From Apostichopus japonicus (taxonomy: Eukaryota > Echinodermata > Holothuroidea > Aspidochirotida > Stichopodidae), in contig NC_092576.1 of assembly GCF_037975245.1 (NCBI RefSeq), positions 19,804,111-19,868,110 on the forward strand: a stretch of DNA of 64,000 nucleotides, written 5' to 3'. A model generated the notes under the pieces. It saw nothing but the letters and a program-made list of their open reading frames with translations. It did no database searches and was not told the origin of the DNA. Below are positions 1 through 11,778 of this stretch, in pieces. The first letter of the stretch is position 1. Each line of letters opens with the position of its first letter. The translations under genes and the position numbers were made by a program.

Positions 1-245
1 ACAGCAATATATCAGGTAAAACAACTACTTTGTGTACTTAGGATCATCAACTTAGAGAAAGCTGAGACGGTTGTAATGCTTGCATTGGGTAAACACTGAT
101 ACAAACAGTTTTGCTGTTTTACTTTGTCTTTTTAATTTTACAATTATTATCTATTTTGTTATATTTGTTCTCTCCGGAAGCAATTATGGTGTAATTTGCA
201 TGTTTTTTTAGGTGTTACAACTTCAATACCGGATTAAGAACTTAC

Positions 246-373
246 ATGCAATGAATTAATGTTGCACCACGATCTCCAAATCCTGTAGCTGCGATGAAAT
301 TTATAAGGGGTGTTAGGCTATCACCACTCTTTGGCCAGTTGTTTAGTATAAAGCGATTAACCTTGATAGATTC
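246..373 (-). CDS. Copy A exon: PTP WPD-loop region to catalytic HC
   Basis: The 128-nt exon goes from phase 0 to phase 2. The product ESIKVNRFILNNWPKSGDSL continues to GATLIHC. WPK stands where WPD is expected. It lies downstream of the stop in 531-660, so it is probably not translated in this copy. The next exon (signature loop) is not found in positions 1-245. Confidence 0.78.
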
Positions 374-530
374 CTGAAAGCAAAACGAAAATGCATGGAA
401 CAGTACTGCTCTTCACAAGGTTTCCCTTCGATTGGAAGTTAGTGTTGAATGCCTTATTATCATGTTAAATATAAATAAGAATGATAAAGTAAGTAAATAC
501 AAACAATTTATGAACATATTTGGGTCTTAC

Positions 531-660
531 CCGATACGATCCGTGGGCAACCTGACACTGATGGATTGTATAAAGCTGTTTTTTTCTCAATGAGGCACGT
601 GGATATTGTTATTGTTCCGAACTCGCTGTCGTTTACATCTGGCTAATATTTTATAGTATC
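531..660 (-). pseudogene. Copy A: PTP KYWPD exon with stop codon and frameshift
   Basis: The orthologous exons in B (33721-33849) and C (57209-57337) are 129 nt and open. Here the Trp codon of KYWPD is TAG, and a T run is seven rather than six long, giving 130 nt. The reading frame therefore ends before the catalytic cysteine exon. The splice sites are intact. Confidence 0.85.
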
Positions 661-953
661 CTGTGTTGTGATACAATTAAAAACATACTGTTGACAGATT
701 TCAACAGACAGATGTGCCACGCAGATCATACTCCTTCATTTATTGATATCAGTATGACTACAGCAAGTATGACATATTTTATTTGGGTTCGAAAGTAAAG
801 GTAAACATACGAAAGAATTGTTCCAATGTTAGTAACGTAATAAAAAAAAAACAACCAGAAGAGACTAGTAATATCAGTTGTCTGCGCTAATTCGAGGCGA
901 GGAATATTAAAACTTTTAAGAATAGTATGATATAGCCTAATTTAATGAATTAC

Positions 954-1088
954 ATGATTTCCCGAGTCTGAATCATTCAACATAATAATAGTCTGACATT
1001 GATAGTCAAACACGAGTCGCCAAAAGTCTTCAACAGTATTCGGCAAAGGTGCCTGTGTCATAATCAAAGTTTGATTCAATCCAGGAAT
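954..1088 (-). CDS. Copy A exon: PTP domain, [14 protein letters not shown] segment
   Basis: The 135-nt phase 0-0 exon encodes [20 protein letters not shown], then [20 protein letters not shown] and DSGNH. This is the TQGPL..T..DFWR core of PTP domains with Gly to Ala, most like the D2 domain of receptor PTPs. Confidence 0.88.
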
Positions 1089-1389
1089 CTGTAGACAAAG
1101 AAATACACCCCAAAAAATATTTAACAATATAACAATAGCGCTTTGATTATTCCAGTTAACATCTCAAAGTAAACAAGAAGAAAGGCAACAAAAACTTCAA
1201 GTTGGTCGACCGCATAACTCTTTTACTTATTGTATTTATTTAAAATGACGCAAAATAATAATATTTCAGAGGAATTGTTCCGCTTTTAACCGAATTAGGT
1301 GCTCTATTCAATGTTATTTAAATATATCCAAGTGGATACACGTGGTTGCGATCCCAGCAAAGCATTTTCTACATAGCGATAGTAATCAT

Positions 1390-1463
1390 GTCTCGTATAG
1401 CTCAGCTGGGTAGTGTACAGGACATATTATCCTGATTTCACTGGTTTGACTACCGAACTAGCC
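1390..1463 (+). repeat. tRNA-like SINE head in copy A intron
   Basis: The sequence holds a perfect RNA polymerase III box A (TAGCTCAGCTGG) and a near-consensus box B (GGTTTGACTACC) at tRNA spacing, with an anticodon-like stem CAGGA/TCCTG. The acceptor stem is poor, so it is a tRNA-derived SINE remnant or tRNA pseudogene rather than a working tRNA. It recurs in the same intron of B and C. Confidence 0.55.
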
Positions 1464-1527
1464 AAAAAGTGTTTCTCGCCTTACCTTGAACTTAAAGCAC
1501 TGATTGCCTAAAGATTTTAATACTTAC

Positions 1528-1607
1528 ATTCACGACAGAAGCGTTAATGTAATCGTTTCCTCCCTGAGTGAGGCACACGGATTTCAGCAAAGGTCGATGG
1601 TTGTCCA
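1528..1607 (-). CDS. Copy A exon: PTP domain, DYINAS segment
   Basis: The 80-nt exon goes from phase 1 to phase 0. The product DNHRPLLKSVCLTQGGNDYI then NASVVN includes the DYINAS substrate-loop motif of tyrosine phosphatases. Confidence 0.78.
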
Positions 1608-2014
1608 CTGTGAGGAGAAGTTGTAATATGACATTAAATGGACTACATAGAGAAGTGATAGGCTATTCACAACAATTTAAGTTGCTTCTGACAATCCAGT
1701 TTTTGCTATTTTAGCTATGTTAACTGTTCCGCTTTACTAAGTTTGTTGCCAACTGTTGACGCTTTGCCCTTAATTCCTAAGTTCATCAGCTGTCAGACGA
1801 ATACATGTTGTCATATTCATTGGCATCAATTTAAATCTTTCATGACGTTTGACAGATTAAACTGATATTGTGTGCCCAAAAGTGTCACCTTGTTAGGAAT
1901 ATGAAAATTATGCAAGGGTTTATAGTTATTTGAATTATATTTATACATGTGTTTGGTTATTATCTTGTAACATGCAGTTTTCATTAATTTGTTCTTCCTC
2001 GTCGAGGTACTCAC

Positions 2015-2111
2015 GTGGTACAATATCTCCAAATCTGTTCTTGTGCAAGTTTTCAGGGGATGCCCCAGAGAATGAGCCTGCATTTTTGCCGGGACTTACT
2101 TCTTCCAAACT
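2015..2111 (-). CDS. Copy A exon: PTP domain, NRFGDIVP segment
   Basis: The 97-nt exon goes from phase 0 to phase 1. The product SLEEVSPGKNAGSFSGASPE then NLHKNRFGDIVP corresponds to the conserved KNRYxxIxP motif of PTP domains, and the intron sits where PTP genes commonly have one. Confidence 0.75.
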
Positions 2112-3241
2112 CTGAACATAAAAACAAAAACAATATTTAACAGTCATCACTTAACAATAAATGTTGAATCAAAATTAAAGGCGAGTGAAAATAAAATATT
2201 AAGTTTATGTGATATTTATTATCTCTTGTATAAAATGACAAGATTATTGTGGAAAATGACGATACCAAAATGAATGTCAATTTCCGCATGGCATCTTGTG
2301 TTCCTCAGACGGTAACAACATATGTCAAAACAGTTTAAACGAATACACGTATTTAGTCTATGTATCGAGTGCACTTTGCTTCTACCCGATAATGGTATCT
2401 GTATCTGTTTTGTCATATTTCGTGTGTGTGTTTTTCCTCTCCTGCTTTGCTGAGAACATACATATCGGTTAGTATATTAATATTTAGCTGTTGTATCTCT
2501 CAAATAATCGCTGCATGTTCATGCAGTTTACACAATGTACATAGTGATCCAGTTTTGCTCTTTCGATGACATTTCTTCTTGCATATATATAGAAGCAAGA
2601 CATTTCAACAATGGGCATATTTTTATCCTTTAGTTAGCTGAGTAAATGAGTTCGTATTTGCAGGGTTAAGTCAATGGTTATATTTTGCAACTAATGCAGA
2701 AACTGGGTTCGTGACAAAGGTACTGAATAGATGATTATTCTATAATGTCTCTATGTTAAACCTTTCGAAAAACCTGTAAGACAACGGTTACTTATTCAGT
2801 ATAGTATTTCACCCACGTACAACACCTTGTTGTTATGATATGAACGTATGGTGATAGTTCGTTTCTAAATACTGGCAATAATCTTGTAACTGATACTATC
2901 TCGCCAAGTCCACGCTAAACAAACCGATCCTCATATTATTATCGTAATTATTTTTTCTAGGTTCAATTTCTCATCGACGCCCTATATTAATAATATCCTA
3001 TAGGCAATCAACGAACATTCGAATTACTCAAGACTCTAGGTGATTGCATGATATCATCATGCCTATGTAACTTTCCTTTACGCACATGTTACCTTCTAAA
3101 ATGACAAAAGACATTTTGATTCGATGTCCTTAAAATAAAACATATTAAACTTGAATATGTGCCCAACCTGTCGACAATTGTATAACAGTAATTTCACCTC
3201 TACTTTTTCGAATGATTTTTGCGTTATGAATTTATCATCAC

Positions 3242-3582
3242 CTTAAAGGTAGCCGATATCATTTCTTTATCAGTAGAACTTCTAATGAACAACGGAAACC
3301 TGGAAATTGCCATCGGTTTCCTAAGAGAAAATTCATCATCAGCATTGTTTTGGTACATTCGGACATCTTCCATGTTTTCCCATTTGTTGCTTTCTTGTTT
3401 TGCTTGAGCTCCTCCATCTTTACGAGTAGATGGAATTTCATATCCATCAGTGGTGTCATCATTTCCTGTGGGTGACAGAATGCATTCTTCGTGTTTCTTA
3501 GAAGGAACATAGTGTACCACGTTGGCATGCCCACTATCTTTGCTCACATTTTCATAGGCAAAGGGGGCTTCGCTTGTAACCT
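3242..3582 (-). CDS. Copy A exon: cytoplasmic linker and PTP N-terminus
   Basis: The 341-nt exon goes from phase 1 to phase 0. The product starts EVTSEAPFAYENVSKDSG, includes DGYEIPSTRKDGG and ends PMAISRFPLFIRSSTDKEMI then SATFK, resembling the N-terminal helix of receptor PTP domains. The YENV and DGYEIP tyrosines are plausible phosphorylation or SH2-docking sites (inference). Confidence 0.75.
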
Positions 3583-4254
3583 CTGTAAGAATGAAACATT
3601 TGTAATGAATACATATTAAACAATACATATTAAACAAATAACGCAGGTGTTATGAACAATCACACTCATTGTTTTAGCAGTTGGTCGAAGAAAAAACAAT
3701 CGTATTGCATTTGCTCAATGGGAAAAACAAGTTGTTTTAATATCAACGATGGATTATAGATGGGTCATTGCGAATCAACGACATTACTCATTTCACCGCA
3801 AGTGACACACATACCTATTGAATATTTTGTACTAAATGATGATTGAACAAACGTGGAATGCAACCTCTATATTTTATTATAGCAGTTCACGGAAAAGGAA
3901 GGATCAAATCTTATTAGACATTGATGGTTTTGTGTTCATGTTTAATTGATCTAAATTTATTAATAATGTAAACATGTGAACTGACGCCAGTTAAGAACAA
4001 TATTGACTATAACGGTGTTAAGAAGAGTGAAATCATTAATGCGAGAAATGTAAGACTGCGATTACAAAACCAGCATATGTGCTTCTTCTATATGAATGGT
4101 GCTAGTGTCTCCTGCAAATAAACAGCATTGATGGCACTATAGGCTTTCATAAAATAAAATAGTAAATCTTTAAAGCCAACAGTATAGTGCAGCGTTGTTT
4201 GGCATTATATGTAGACAGATTTAATTAAAACCTACAATGAACTTACAAACTTAC

Positions 4255-4322
4255 CTTTTGAGTCGTCTGCTTGTCGTTCCACAGTTTTAGGTTTGGATGT
4301 AGATCTCCTATATTTCCATATT
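4255..4322 (-). CDS. Copy A exon: basic juxtamembrane segment
   Basis: The 68-nt exon goes from phase 2 to phase 1, with a ctcaag acceptor and a gtaag donor. The product IWKYRRSTSKPKTVERQADD then SK is a basic stop-transfer region just inside the membrane. The copy B donor here is mutated. Confidence 0.72.
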
Positions 4323-4407
4323 CTTGAGAGGAAGAAAAGAACATCATTTTAAAATTAATGAAATTATAGCGTAACATCTAACCATGGCAACATATTCAGT
4401 GACTCAC

Positions 4408-4483
4408 CCGTAAACTGCAACAAGAGCAATTATTGCAAGAGAGACCGTTCCAATTGTAACACCAACAATTAATCCAACGGATC
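4408..4483 (-). CDS. Copy A exon: transmembrane helix
   Basis: The 76-nt exon goes from phase 1 to phase 2. The product GSVGLIVGVTIGTVSLAIIA then LVAVY is an uninterrupted hydrophobic stretch of about 24 residues, making this a single-pass type I receptor. Confidence 0.85.
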
Positions 4484-4988
4484 CTGAAGGGAAGAACAAA
4501 AAGTTTCCTTTGATTGTTAATAAAGGTACGGATGTATATTGTGATGTTTCAGGTGATTGTTAGTTAAGGTGCGGATGTATATAGTGATGTTCCATTGATT
4601 GTTAAAGTGCGGATGTATATAGTAATATTTCCATGGTAACCAGCATTTGCCGGATATGACTGTCTCACATCGTAACGTTATAATGATACCAATGATATCA
4701 TACGACTGATCTACAAAGACGTTCCATAGAAATAATTATAATATGGGTTAACAAATGACAGCAGTCTCAACATATTTTACTTGAAAAAGGAGAAAAACAA
4801 CCAAGTAAATGCAAATGAATTTGTTTTGTTTTTTATTTATCTATTTCCCACACATACTATTGACAGTGATAACAGCATAACATAATGTTCGGGAACGCTA
4901 CGATAAACTAGGACGTAGACGAAATAGTTAATGAACTTTTTTATCAAGTACAATGTTGCTCGAATCAGTAAGGAGTTGTTGTACTTAC

Positions 4989-5318
4989 CCGTATCAGGCG
5001 AATTTGTTTTCACCATTTCCAAGATTGGACCGGGGGGTCCATCCCCATTTGGCCCTTCTCTCACAGCTACAACCCTGAAGTCATAGTCTGTGTCTGGTTC
5101 AAGTGACGTAATTATCACAGCATACTTATCTTGATCATTGCTTGCATTTACTCTTATAAAGGTACTCGGCCAAACGCTGCTCTCCGACAGCTTGGTTAGT
5201 AACCTATATTCAACCACTGGGGGAGTCCCAACGTCGCCATCCCATACCGGCCAGGTAATTGTTAGCGAAATTGAGCTGCTTTCACCAGCAGCTGGAACCG
5301 CTTGGTATTGTGGAAGTC
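4989..5318 (-). CDS. Copy A exon: fibronectin type III domain 3
   Basis: The 330-nt phase 1-1 exon has a ttaaag acceptor and a gtaagt donor. The product shows LTITWPVWDGDVGTPPVVEY, LEPDTDYDFRVVAVREG and GDGPPGP, a textbook FN3 domain next to the membrane helix. The same exon in copy C has lost its donor. Confidence 0.88.
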
Positions 5319-5828
5319 CTTTAAAAAACAAAAAAGCCACTACAAATTCAAATAAAATTAATATAAATAATAAGCATCAGATTTTGCAAACAGTCATATG
5401 GTAACGCATTCCAAGAGAAACAACAACAACATGATAACATCAAAATTGACGAGAAAGGGTTAGTACATATAACTATTTTTTTTATTTCGATGTTATGTCT
5501 TGAAGGATCGTTTCTGCGCAATAAACATTCATTGAGCAATTTTGCTGGTAATGTTGTGCAACTGTGGTGTGACTGATTTATAAAATTGCCAACTTTAGCC
5601 TGCTTATTCCATTGCACTAGCTCATTTAATTTATTGACTTTTCAAAGGTCTGTTCAGCTCGCAAGTGTCATTAAGGAGTAGTAACGTTAAAGATTACAAA
5701 GCCTGAAAGTAGGGAATTTTTGGCAAACTCCCAGTTTAAGACACGGATGAAAATACTGTTCCCTTAAATAAATACTTGATTTACTTAAAAATAGTCGAAC
5801 GAAATCGTTGTAAGATTAACCAACATAC

Positions 5829-6060
5829 TTGGAACAAAGTAGTAAATTGTATTACTACTGGAGCTTTCCCCAACAGTCGTCTCTCGTGTCATCTGGATGC
5901 TGTAATTTCCTTCTACTCTGAGACCAGTCAACGTGAAGGAGGTGCTTGAAGGATCTTTTACCTCTTGTATGCCTACATGTGACGGTTCCAAGTTAATTGA
6001 TGCATAGTAGATAGTAAACAAAGTCACACCATCACTACATGAACTACCACCAGTTGGAAG
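5829..6060 (-). CDS. Copy A exon: FN3 domain 2, C-terminal part
   Basis: The 232-nt exon goes from phase 0 to phase 1, with a acttag acceptor and a gtatgt donor. The product contains TLFTIYYASINLEPSHVG, FTLTGLRVEGNYSIQMT and NTIYYFVPS, completing the FN3 fold split by an intron after the core Trp. Confidence 0.8.
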
Positions 6061-6519
6061 CTAAGTAGAAACAAAACGGATTAAATTTAAATTTGAATTG
6101 TAAAACATTGAGTGGTCTTATGATTTAGGGAAATCAATTTCCACTATATATTCTCACCACCCAGTTTATCAGAGTGTAAAAATGTTTTTCTCTGTACGAT
6201 TTCTCCTTGAGAACAACGTCTCACTGTTATGTAAGGCAAAAGCAAGAGTGATACATATATAAAAGTGAAATAAAGGCAGTATGCAGCAAACTCAATGCGG
6301 CCCTAATGTCCCAGAAAATAGGGTTAACAGTACTACCGATATACAATACATTCATTAACTTAAAAAAAAGTGCTTCTAAATATTTCATTTCTGCACCATA
6401 ACTAAAGCTATGATGTTAAATAACATTCTACAGTGTTATTGATTATTCCACAAATAATATCATAATAATATACGTGGAGAATAACATGATAATTGCATTG
6501 AAAATAAAATTATGTGCAC

Positions 6520-6596
6520 CTTCCAAGATATTTTCACATTTTCCTGATCATCTCCAGCGACTTCTGCCGTAACATTCATTGGTTCATCTTGATCAA
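6520..6596 (-). CDS. Copy A exon: FN3 domain 2, N-terminal part
   Basis: The 77-nt exon goes from phase 1 to phase 0. The product is VDQDEPMNVTAEVAG then DDQENVKISWK, the first strands of an FN3 domain ending at the conserved Trp. The gtgcac donor and cacaag acceptor are conserved in B and C apart from single changes. Confidence 0.75.
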
Positions 6597-9506
6597 CTTG
6601 TGTGAATATGAAATATGGACATTAAAAACGAGACCCCCGAAAAAATGAAATAAAGTCAATATATTGGTAACCATATTTTTCAAATATAACATGTGAAGCT
6701 GTCTACGGTATGTGATAAATGATGACATCCTGCTTCAGGAAATTTAAGTCATTCGTAGTTCGGTTTAAAAGAAGGCCAACCAATAACTCGTTTGGTGAGA
6801 TCAAATTACCAGAATCTTAGACTACTTTTAAACGCACCTCTTCCGTTAGGTAAATCAACGACTACTTGGCTACGTACTTCATTCGAGTAGTTGGAGTGGT
6901 CCGGGGTAAAACCTGTTGTAATTCTCGGTGTGGTTTACATAGTATCATACAAGAAATTCCATCAGTGTCTCTGAAATATCCATCTCAGAATAAGGTTAGC
7001 CTTAGTAAAATCACTGACCGTGTAGACAAAGCAAGTCTATTGAAGTTTATTTATAGTGATAAAGAATACGTAGAACTATTTAGCTTGCGCTAAACTTCAG
7101 GTCCAAACTATATTTCTCGTAATGTTTATTTACTTTTTGGGAATAATAAAGTAACCATGAGTTCCAATTTTCATTGAGGTTCCTATGCTTTGTTATAGAT
7201 TCTCAAACATGAAAATTAGGAGAATGGAATGTCCAAAATGTTGAAATTTTCTCAACTATTTATACTACATTTGAAATGTTGCTTTTTAATGATGAATTCC
7301 AATTTAGCTACATTCATTGAAGTCCATAGTCTGGACAACAACAAAAGGCCAATGCGTAAGATTTATTGTAACATGTAAGAACTCAAATCCACGTACTTTT
7401 TATGTTTAAATTTCGTGCTTATGAGTTATTTTTGCCTCGCCCTTAATAAATATTTTTTTTCAAAAAGAAGACATGAAAATGACATGGGAAATACTGACAA
7501 GGTATACTAACTTTCCAGAAAGTAGTAGTGTTACTGGTTTCCGTATAGTTTACGAGGGATGTGTTAGGGGTTTGAATCTGATGAATCTACCATCTTAGGT
7601 TTAATCGTTTAATGCGACCAAACAATCAATATGCTACGTTCACATAGGCCTACCTCACAATGTTGATCTACCTTATAGCCAAATTTAAAACGCCTAATTA
7701 CCGGAGATTCACCCCTGGACACCAATTACGGCTCAGAGCTACATTCAAGAGACATTTAAGGATAAGATAAGTGCTGCAACTTCTGTTGCAGCTATGCAGT
7801 TTATGTAAAAATAAAAACAATAGGATGGGGAGGTTAGAAGGAGGTGTTCCTTAGCCCCTAATTTTTACTGTGATGTGCACTTTGTACTAGTGCATTACAC
7901 TTGCAAAATGTCCTCCCTGCCTGATTGCTTGCTCCGAAGTGCCCCCCCCCCCCCTTTTGACTCTCAAGCGCCATAACTGAATGGGACGATATAGAGTTGT
8001 CCGTGTATAATTTACAGTTGCTTTTTTCCCACAATTTTCCAGATAAACTGCCAGTTGACCTGACTGATTATCAGTGTGGTATTCGAGACATGTTATATCG
8101 AGACCTTGGGTACTGAAACCTCTTTCAATGCATTACGTAATGACAGCGTCAAACAAAGTTGTTAAAATGTATTATAATTTATGCACAAGTTTACGCATCA
8201 AACAACATGGCGGTATCCTCTTATTGGCAGTAAAAATTGTGTAGTATCAGTTACACCCTTCTTGTGGAAAGATCCTGAAACAAAGCTAACGGCATATGTA
8301 CTATTTCGATCGTGCAGAACGATGCAACCACTTTTGCTGAGCGATAATTGTCGACGAGGCTAACTGTCATTGACATGTTATCCACCAGCAATAATAATGT
8401 AATAATGTAAACAAAATTAATGTGACAGACAAATGAAACTGTGTAGGTACAGATACGTACAAATTTGGTGAATATTACAGGCCAAGCGACATGTTTCGAA
8501 AGATTCGAAATATTAGTTACCTTATTTCGTAAGTGTTCTTGTCATGTCACAGTCGGCGGCAAACAAGCACCATCAAAATAAATCGTTTGCGTAATACCAT
8601 ACATATGTAAAATTTTGAGAACCGAGACAATTGTTGCTTCATCAGGCTTTAATGAAAGTTATTGCAGTTATTAAATATTCAGAAAATTTATATAAGTCAA
8701 AATAGTATTACTTACCTTGTAAAGGAAAACAAAAATGTTAGCCTATAGAAAGACGCGCCGAGAAAAATACATGTTCATGACAGGCGAGAAACAGTAGCAT
8801 GCTAGGTACTTTACAGTTTGGTCATGGACATTGTATCCAATGTTACTTCAGGACCCGAAAGCAGAACTCAGAAATAATTTAATAACAACATTACTAAGTA
8901 AGTTCGTCTGTACCCAAATCAATAGGGGCCGTTGCTGGGTAACGGGTATCTTTGTCCCAAGTATGAAAGCATACCGCTTTCAAATCTCTTGAGATTTCAT
9001 ATTTACCCAGCCTTAACGTCACTTCTACACCCACTAACATCCGAACACACGCCACCGCCATTGCATTGGTTACAGTTAATATTTAAAATGAAAATCCGAG
9101 TTTGTAGGTTTATAACAGCTGGAATATCCCTTAAGAACCTAGGGGCAATACGTTTTCAGTTTTCAGTAACAAAGCACTTTCAGGTGTATTTAACAAGAGA
9201 TAACATGGAAAGGTTACTGTGATAATCATGAAATGCTGATATACAACACAACACAAATACTACTTCATTACAATTTACTAAAAAACAACGACTTTAGTTC
9301 CAACGACTTTAGTTTTAATTGCTTGCTATTCAAATATCCTTATGATCTACTCAAATAAAAAAAAAAAATCAACAATAGTAAACACAGTGCAATGATATTC
9401 TGGCAAGATATGGGGTCAATAAACATCTTCTTGACCGTAAAAACAATTGACATGGCAGATAAAATTATTAAAACTCATTGTGATTTAATATGTTGATGCA
9501 AAATAC
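6597..9506. other. Copy A intron between FN3 domains 1 and 2
   Basis: This 2.9-kb intron holds no exon that I could recognise. It contains a poly-C tract near 7941. A block of about 570 bp (about 8295-8866) is missing from the matching copy B intron (39782-42013). Short ORFs in it show no recognisable domain. Confidence 0.5.
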
Positions 9507-9821
9507 CTCCGCAAGTGGTAGTAGCATTCAGCGCTGGACTCTTTGGACCTTCTCCCTTCTCTCCTTCTCTTACTGCTGCTACACAGAATGAGTATCTTTC
9601 CTCTGATGTGAGGGCCGTAAAGGTGAAATTCAGGGTCTTGATAGATGTAGACGTATCCTGGATAGACCAGTTCAGTCCTGATGCCAGCTTGTAGTAAGGC
9701 GTATACCCGATCACAGGAGAGTCCCCATATTCATTTTCTTCATCCCAGGCTGACCAGCTGATGGTGACTGTTGAATCAGTTATTAAATCTGCTTTTGGAG
9801 TAGATTGCAGTACAGGGAGAT
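9507..9821 (-). CDS. Copy A exon: fibronectin type III domain 1
   Basis: The 315-nt phase 1-1 exon has a ttctag acceptor and a gtattt donor. The product shows VTISWSAWDEEN, PVIGYTPYYKLASG, FTALTSEERYSFCVAAVREG and GEGPKSP, the W-Y-L-Y-V pattern of an FN3 domain. Confidence 0.85.
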
Positions 9822-10730
9822 CTAGAAGCCCAAATGGGAAAGAAGAGTTACAGATTATCTATTTGAAGAAATCATTGTTGACTATATATTGTGCTACGTC
9901 AGACGTGAGCATGGTTTATCGCTATATACATTGAACACTATAATACTATTAAAGATTGAGTAATTGTCATCATGTTTACAGGTGGTTATGGAGTACATTA
10001 TTGAAGTCAACTGTATTGTATAGGCCTAGTCGACATCTTGCGATAAGACAGTTTATGTACATATCATCTAAATACTGCCTTAGGTAATATTGTTGCTAGC
10101 TTTAGGGATAGTCTGTAATTAAATTAAATTTATATAAAGCAGTTTTACAATAAAGCGTTATTAATGGCTATTCATAGTTTGCAATCAGCTGTTGTGTTTA
10201 CTTATGAGATATTGTTGACATACTATGACATGAGATCATGTGAATGTGCTTGGAACACTTGATACAAAAAATATAGTTCAAGAAACATTGCCTTTGGAGA
10301 TATCGTATTTCAATTGTTTGATCCTTACACAAGTTGACTTTTCTAACATCCATCTATACCAAAACAATATGACATTTATACTCACCAAACTACTTGAATT
10401 AACTTACATCATTATAAGGTCCAACAGCATTGATGCTGAAAATTATTTTGCCTTACATAGTTTTCAGATTGAAAGTTAAGTAAAATAAAGAAGAAAACAT
10501 TTAAGCTCAGCTACACTAATGGTAAAGACTATTACTAGTGACGTTAAGTAGTAACTAGAACTTCAATTTATACACCAATATGAACAGAGTAATTAGAAAT
10601 GAAATTTCTAAATGTAACTAAAATAAATAAAGCAAGTGTTGTAGCATGAGAGTACGTGTTACCTTACTTACTTTCAAACTGTCTTCTTTAGAATTAGAGG
10701 AATTGTCATATTATGGTTAGCGTATATTAA

Positions 10731-11170
10731 GCTTAGGATTTTTGAGGCTTAATTAAAAAGTATTTTTTGTACGATTGCGAACTGTGGGCAGGATCTTGAT
10801 CGCAAAATTGACACTTTTCAAAGGAGACTACTTCGTAATATTTTCAACTTTAGATGGACCAATAACAATTGGTAATCAAACGATGAGCTCTACAATGAAA
10901 CCAACCAGACACATTGGTCATCCATAGTCGCACATAGAAGATTGAGATTTTTCGGTCATGTAGCAAGACGCTCCAGAAAAGGTTGCTTTAAGAGAAGCAT
11001 TGAGACATACTGCTAAACCAGTAGGAAGGCCCGTGACTTGCTTGGAAAATTAAAGTCGCAATATAAGGACGTTAACATTAACAATTTCTAGGAAGCAATA
11101 AACCTTGCACAAGATCGTGATACGTGGCGGTGGTTAATCACTGAGCATGTCGGATAGACGAGACTCAACT

Positions 11171-11200
<30 letters not shown>
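10731..11200 (+). mobile_element. 5'-truncated LINE (non-LTR retrotransposon) remnant
   Basis: In shifting frames the + strand encodes KIDTFQRRLLRNIFNFRW, then RRLRFFGHVARRSRKG and LAQDRDTWRW, the familiar C-terminal tail of LINE reverse transcriptases (RRLxWFGHVxR). Stops and frameshifts show decay. The 3' end is a (TAC)n run at 11170-11200. TATATTA flanks both ends (10723-10729 and 11201-11207), and copy B has no insert at this place (around 43170), supporting a target-primed insertion after the genes split. Confidence 0.72.
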
Positions 11201-11202
<2 letters not shown>

Positions 11203-11398
11203 TATTAAAACCATCATCTTTTGGATCATCTTTCTATAGTGTTTGTTAGTTTACTGTTACAAAGTTACAAACTGTGTGCTGAAGATTGTTTCAAAGATGC
11301 AGAAAGTTGCCTCCTTCCTGCTTAATACTTAGCAATTCGAAAGAGACCACGGTTGAACCCTGAAGTGCAAATGTAACATATGCAATTATGCTACTCAC

Positions 11399-11692
11399 CA
11401 AATACATCTATAGTTATGTTATATACTGCATATCTGTTGCCATCTTTCCTCAGCTGACAGTAAAGTGTCTGTCCATCTGTGACATTATCTACCATGAATG
11501 TAGCAGTCCTTGTTGTTATATTACCAAAAACCTCTTCAGGAGAAATACCATTGTCATCTAAATTCTCATGATGTCTTGACAGAACAATATTTAATTGATT
11601 AATGTCTGAACTACTTGGACCCTTTTCAGCTGTACAGGTCACAGGAACTGTTACACCAGGATTCTTACGAGTATAGGCGGCATCTATTAGAC
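11399..11692 (-). CDS. Copy A exon: Ig domain 3
   Basis: The 294-nt phase 1-1 exon (98 codons) has a catttaag acceptor and a gtgagt donor. The product contains VTVPVTCTAEKGPSSSD and VTDGQTLYCQLRKDG, the cysteine pair of an Ig domain. The position between EGF and FN3 domains matches the third Ig of Tie receptors. A 54-bp tandem duplication starts at its 5' end. Confidence 0.78.
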
Positions 11693-11778
11693 CTTAAATG
11701 AGGACAGAATGAGAAACACTCATAGTATAGGCGGCATCTATGAGACCTTAAATGAGGAAAGATTGAGAATGACTCATA
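11671..11778. repeat. 54-bp tandem duplication at the Ig3 acceptor, copy A
   Basis: The units 11671-11724 and 11725-11778 both carry GTATAGGCGGCATCTAT and the following acceptor-like context. Copy B has one unit. The duplication supplies a second possible acceptor for the Ig3 exon. Confidence 0.7.

Noticed and set aside
1390-1463. Functional tRNA gene
   Set aside because: Acceptor and D-arm pairing are poor and the base 5' of the presumed anticodon is not T.
3219-3407. + strand ORFs repeated in all three copies (also near 36363 and 59838)
   Set aside because: They are antisense shadows of the cytoplasmic linker exon.
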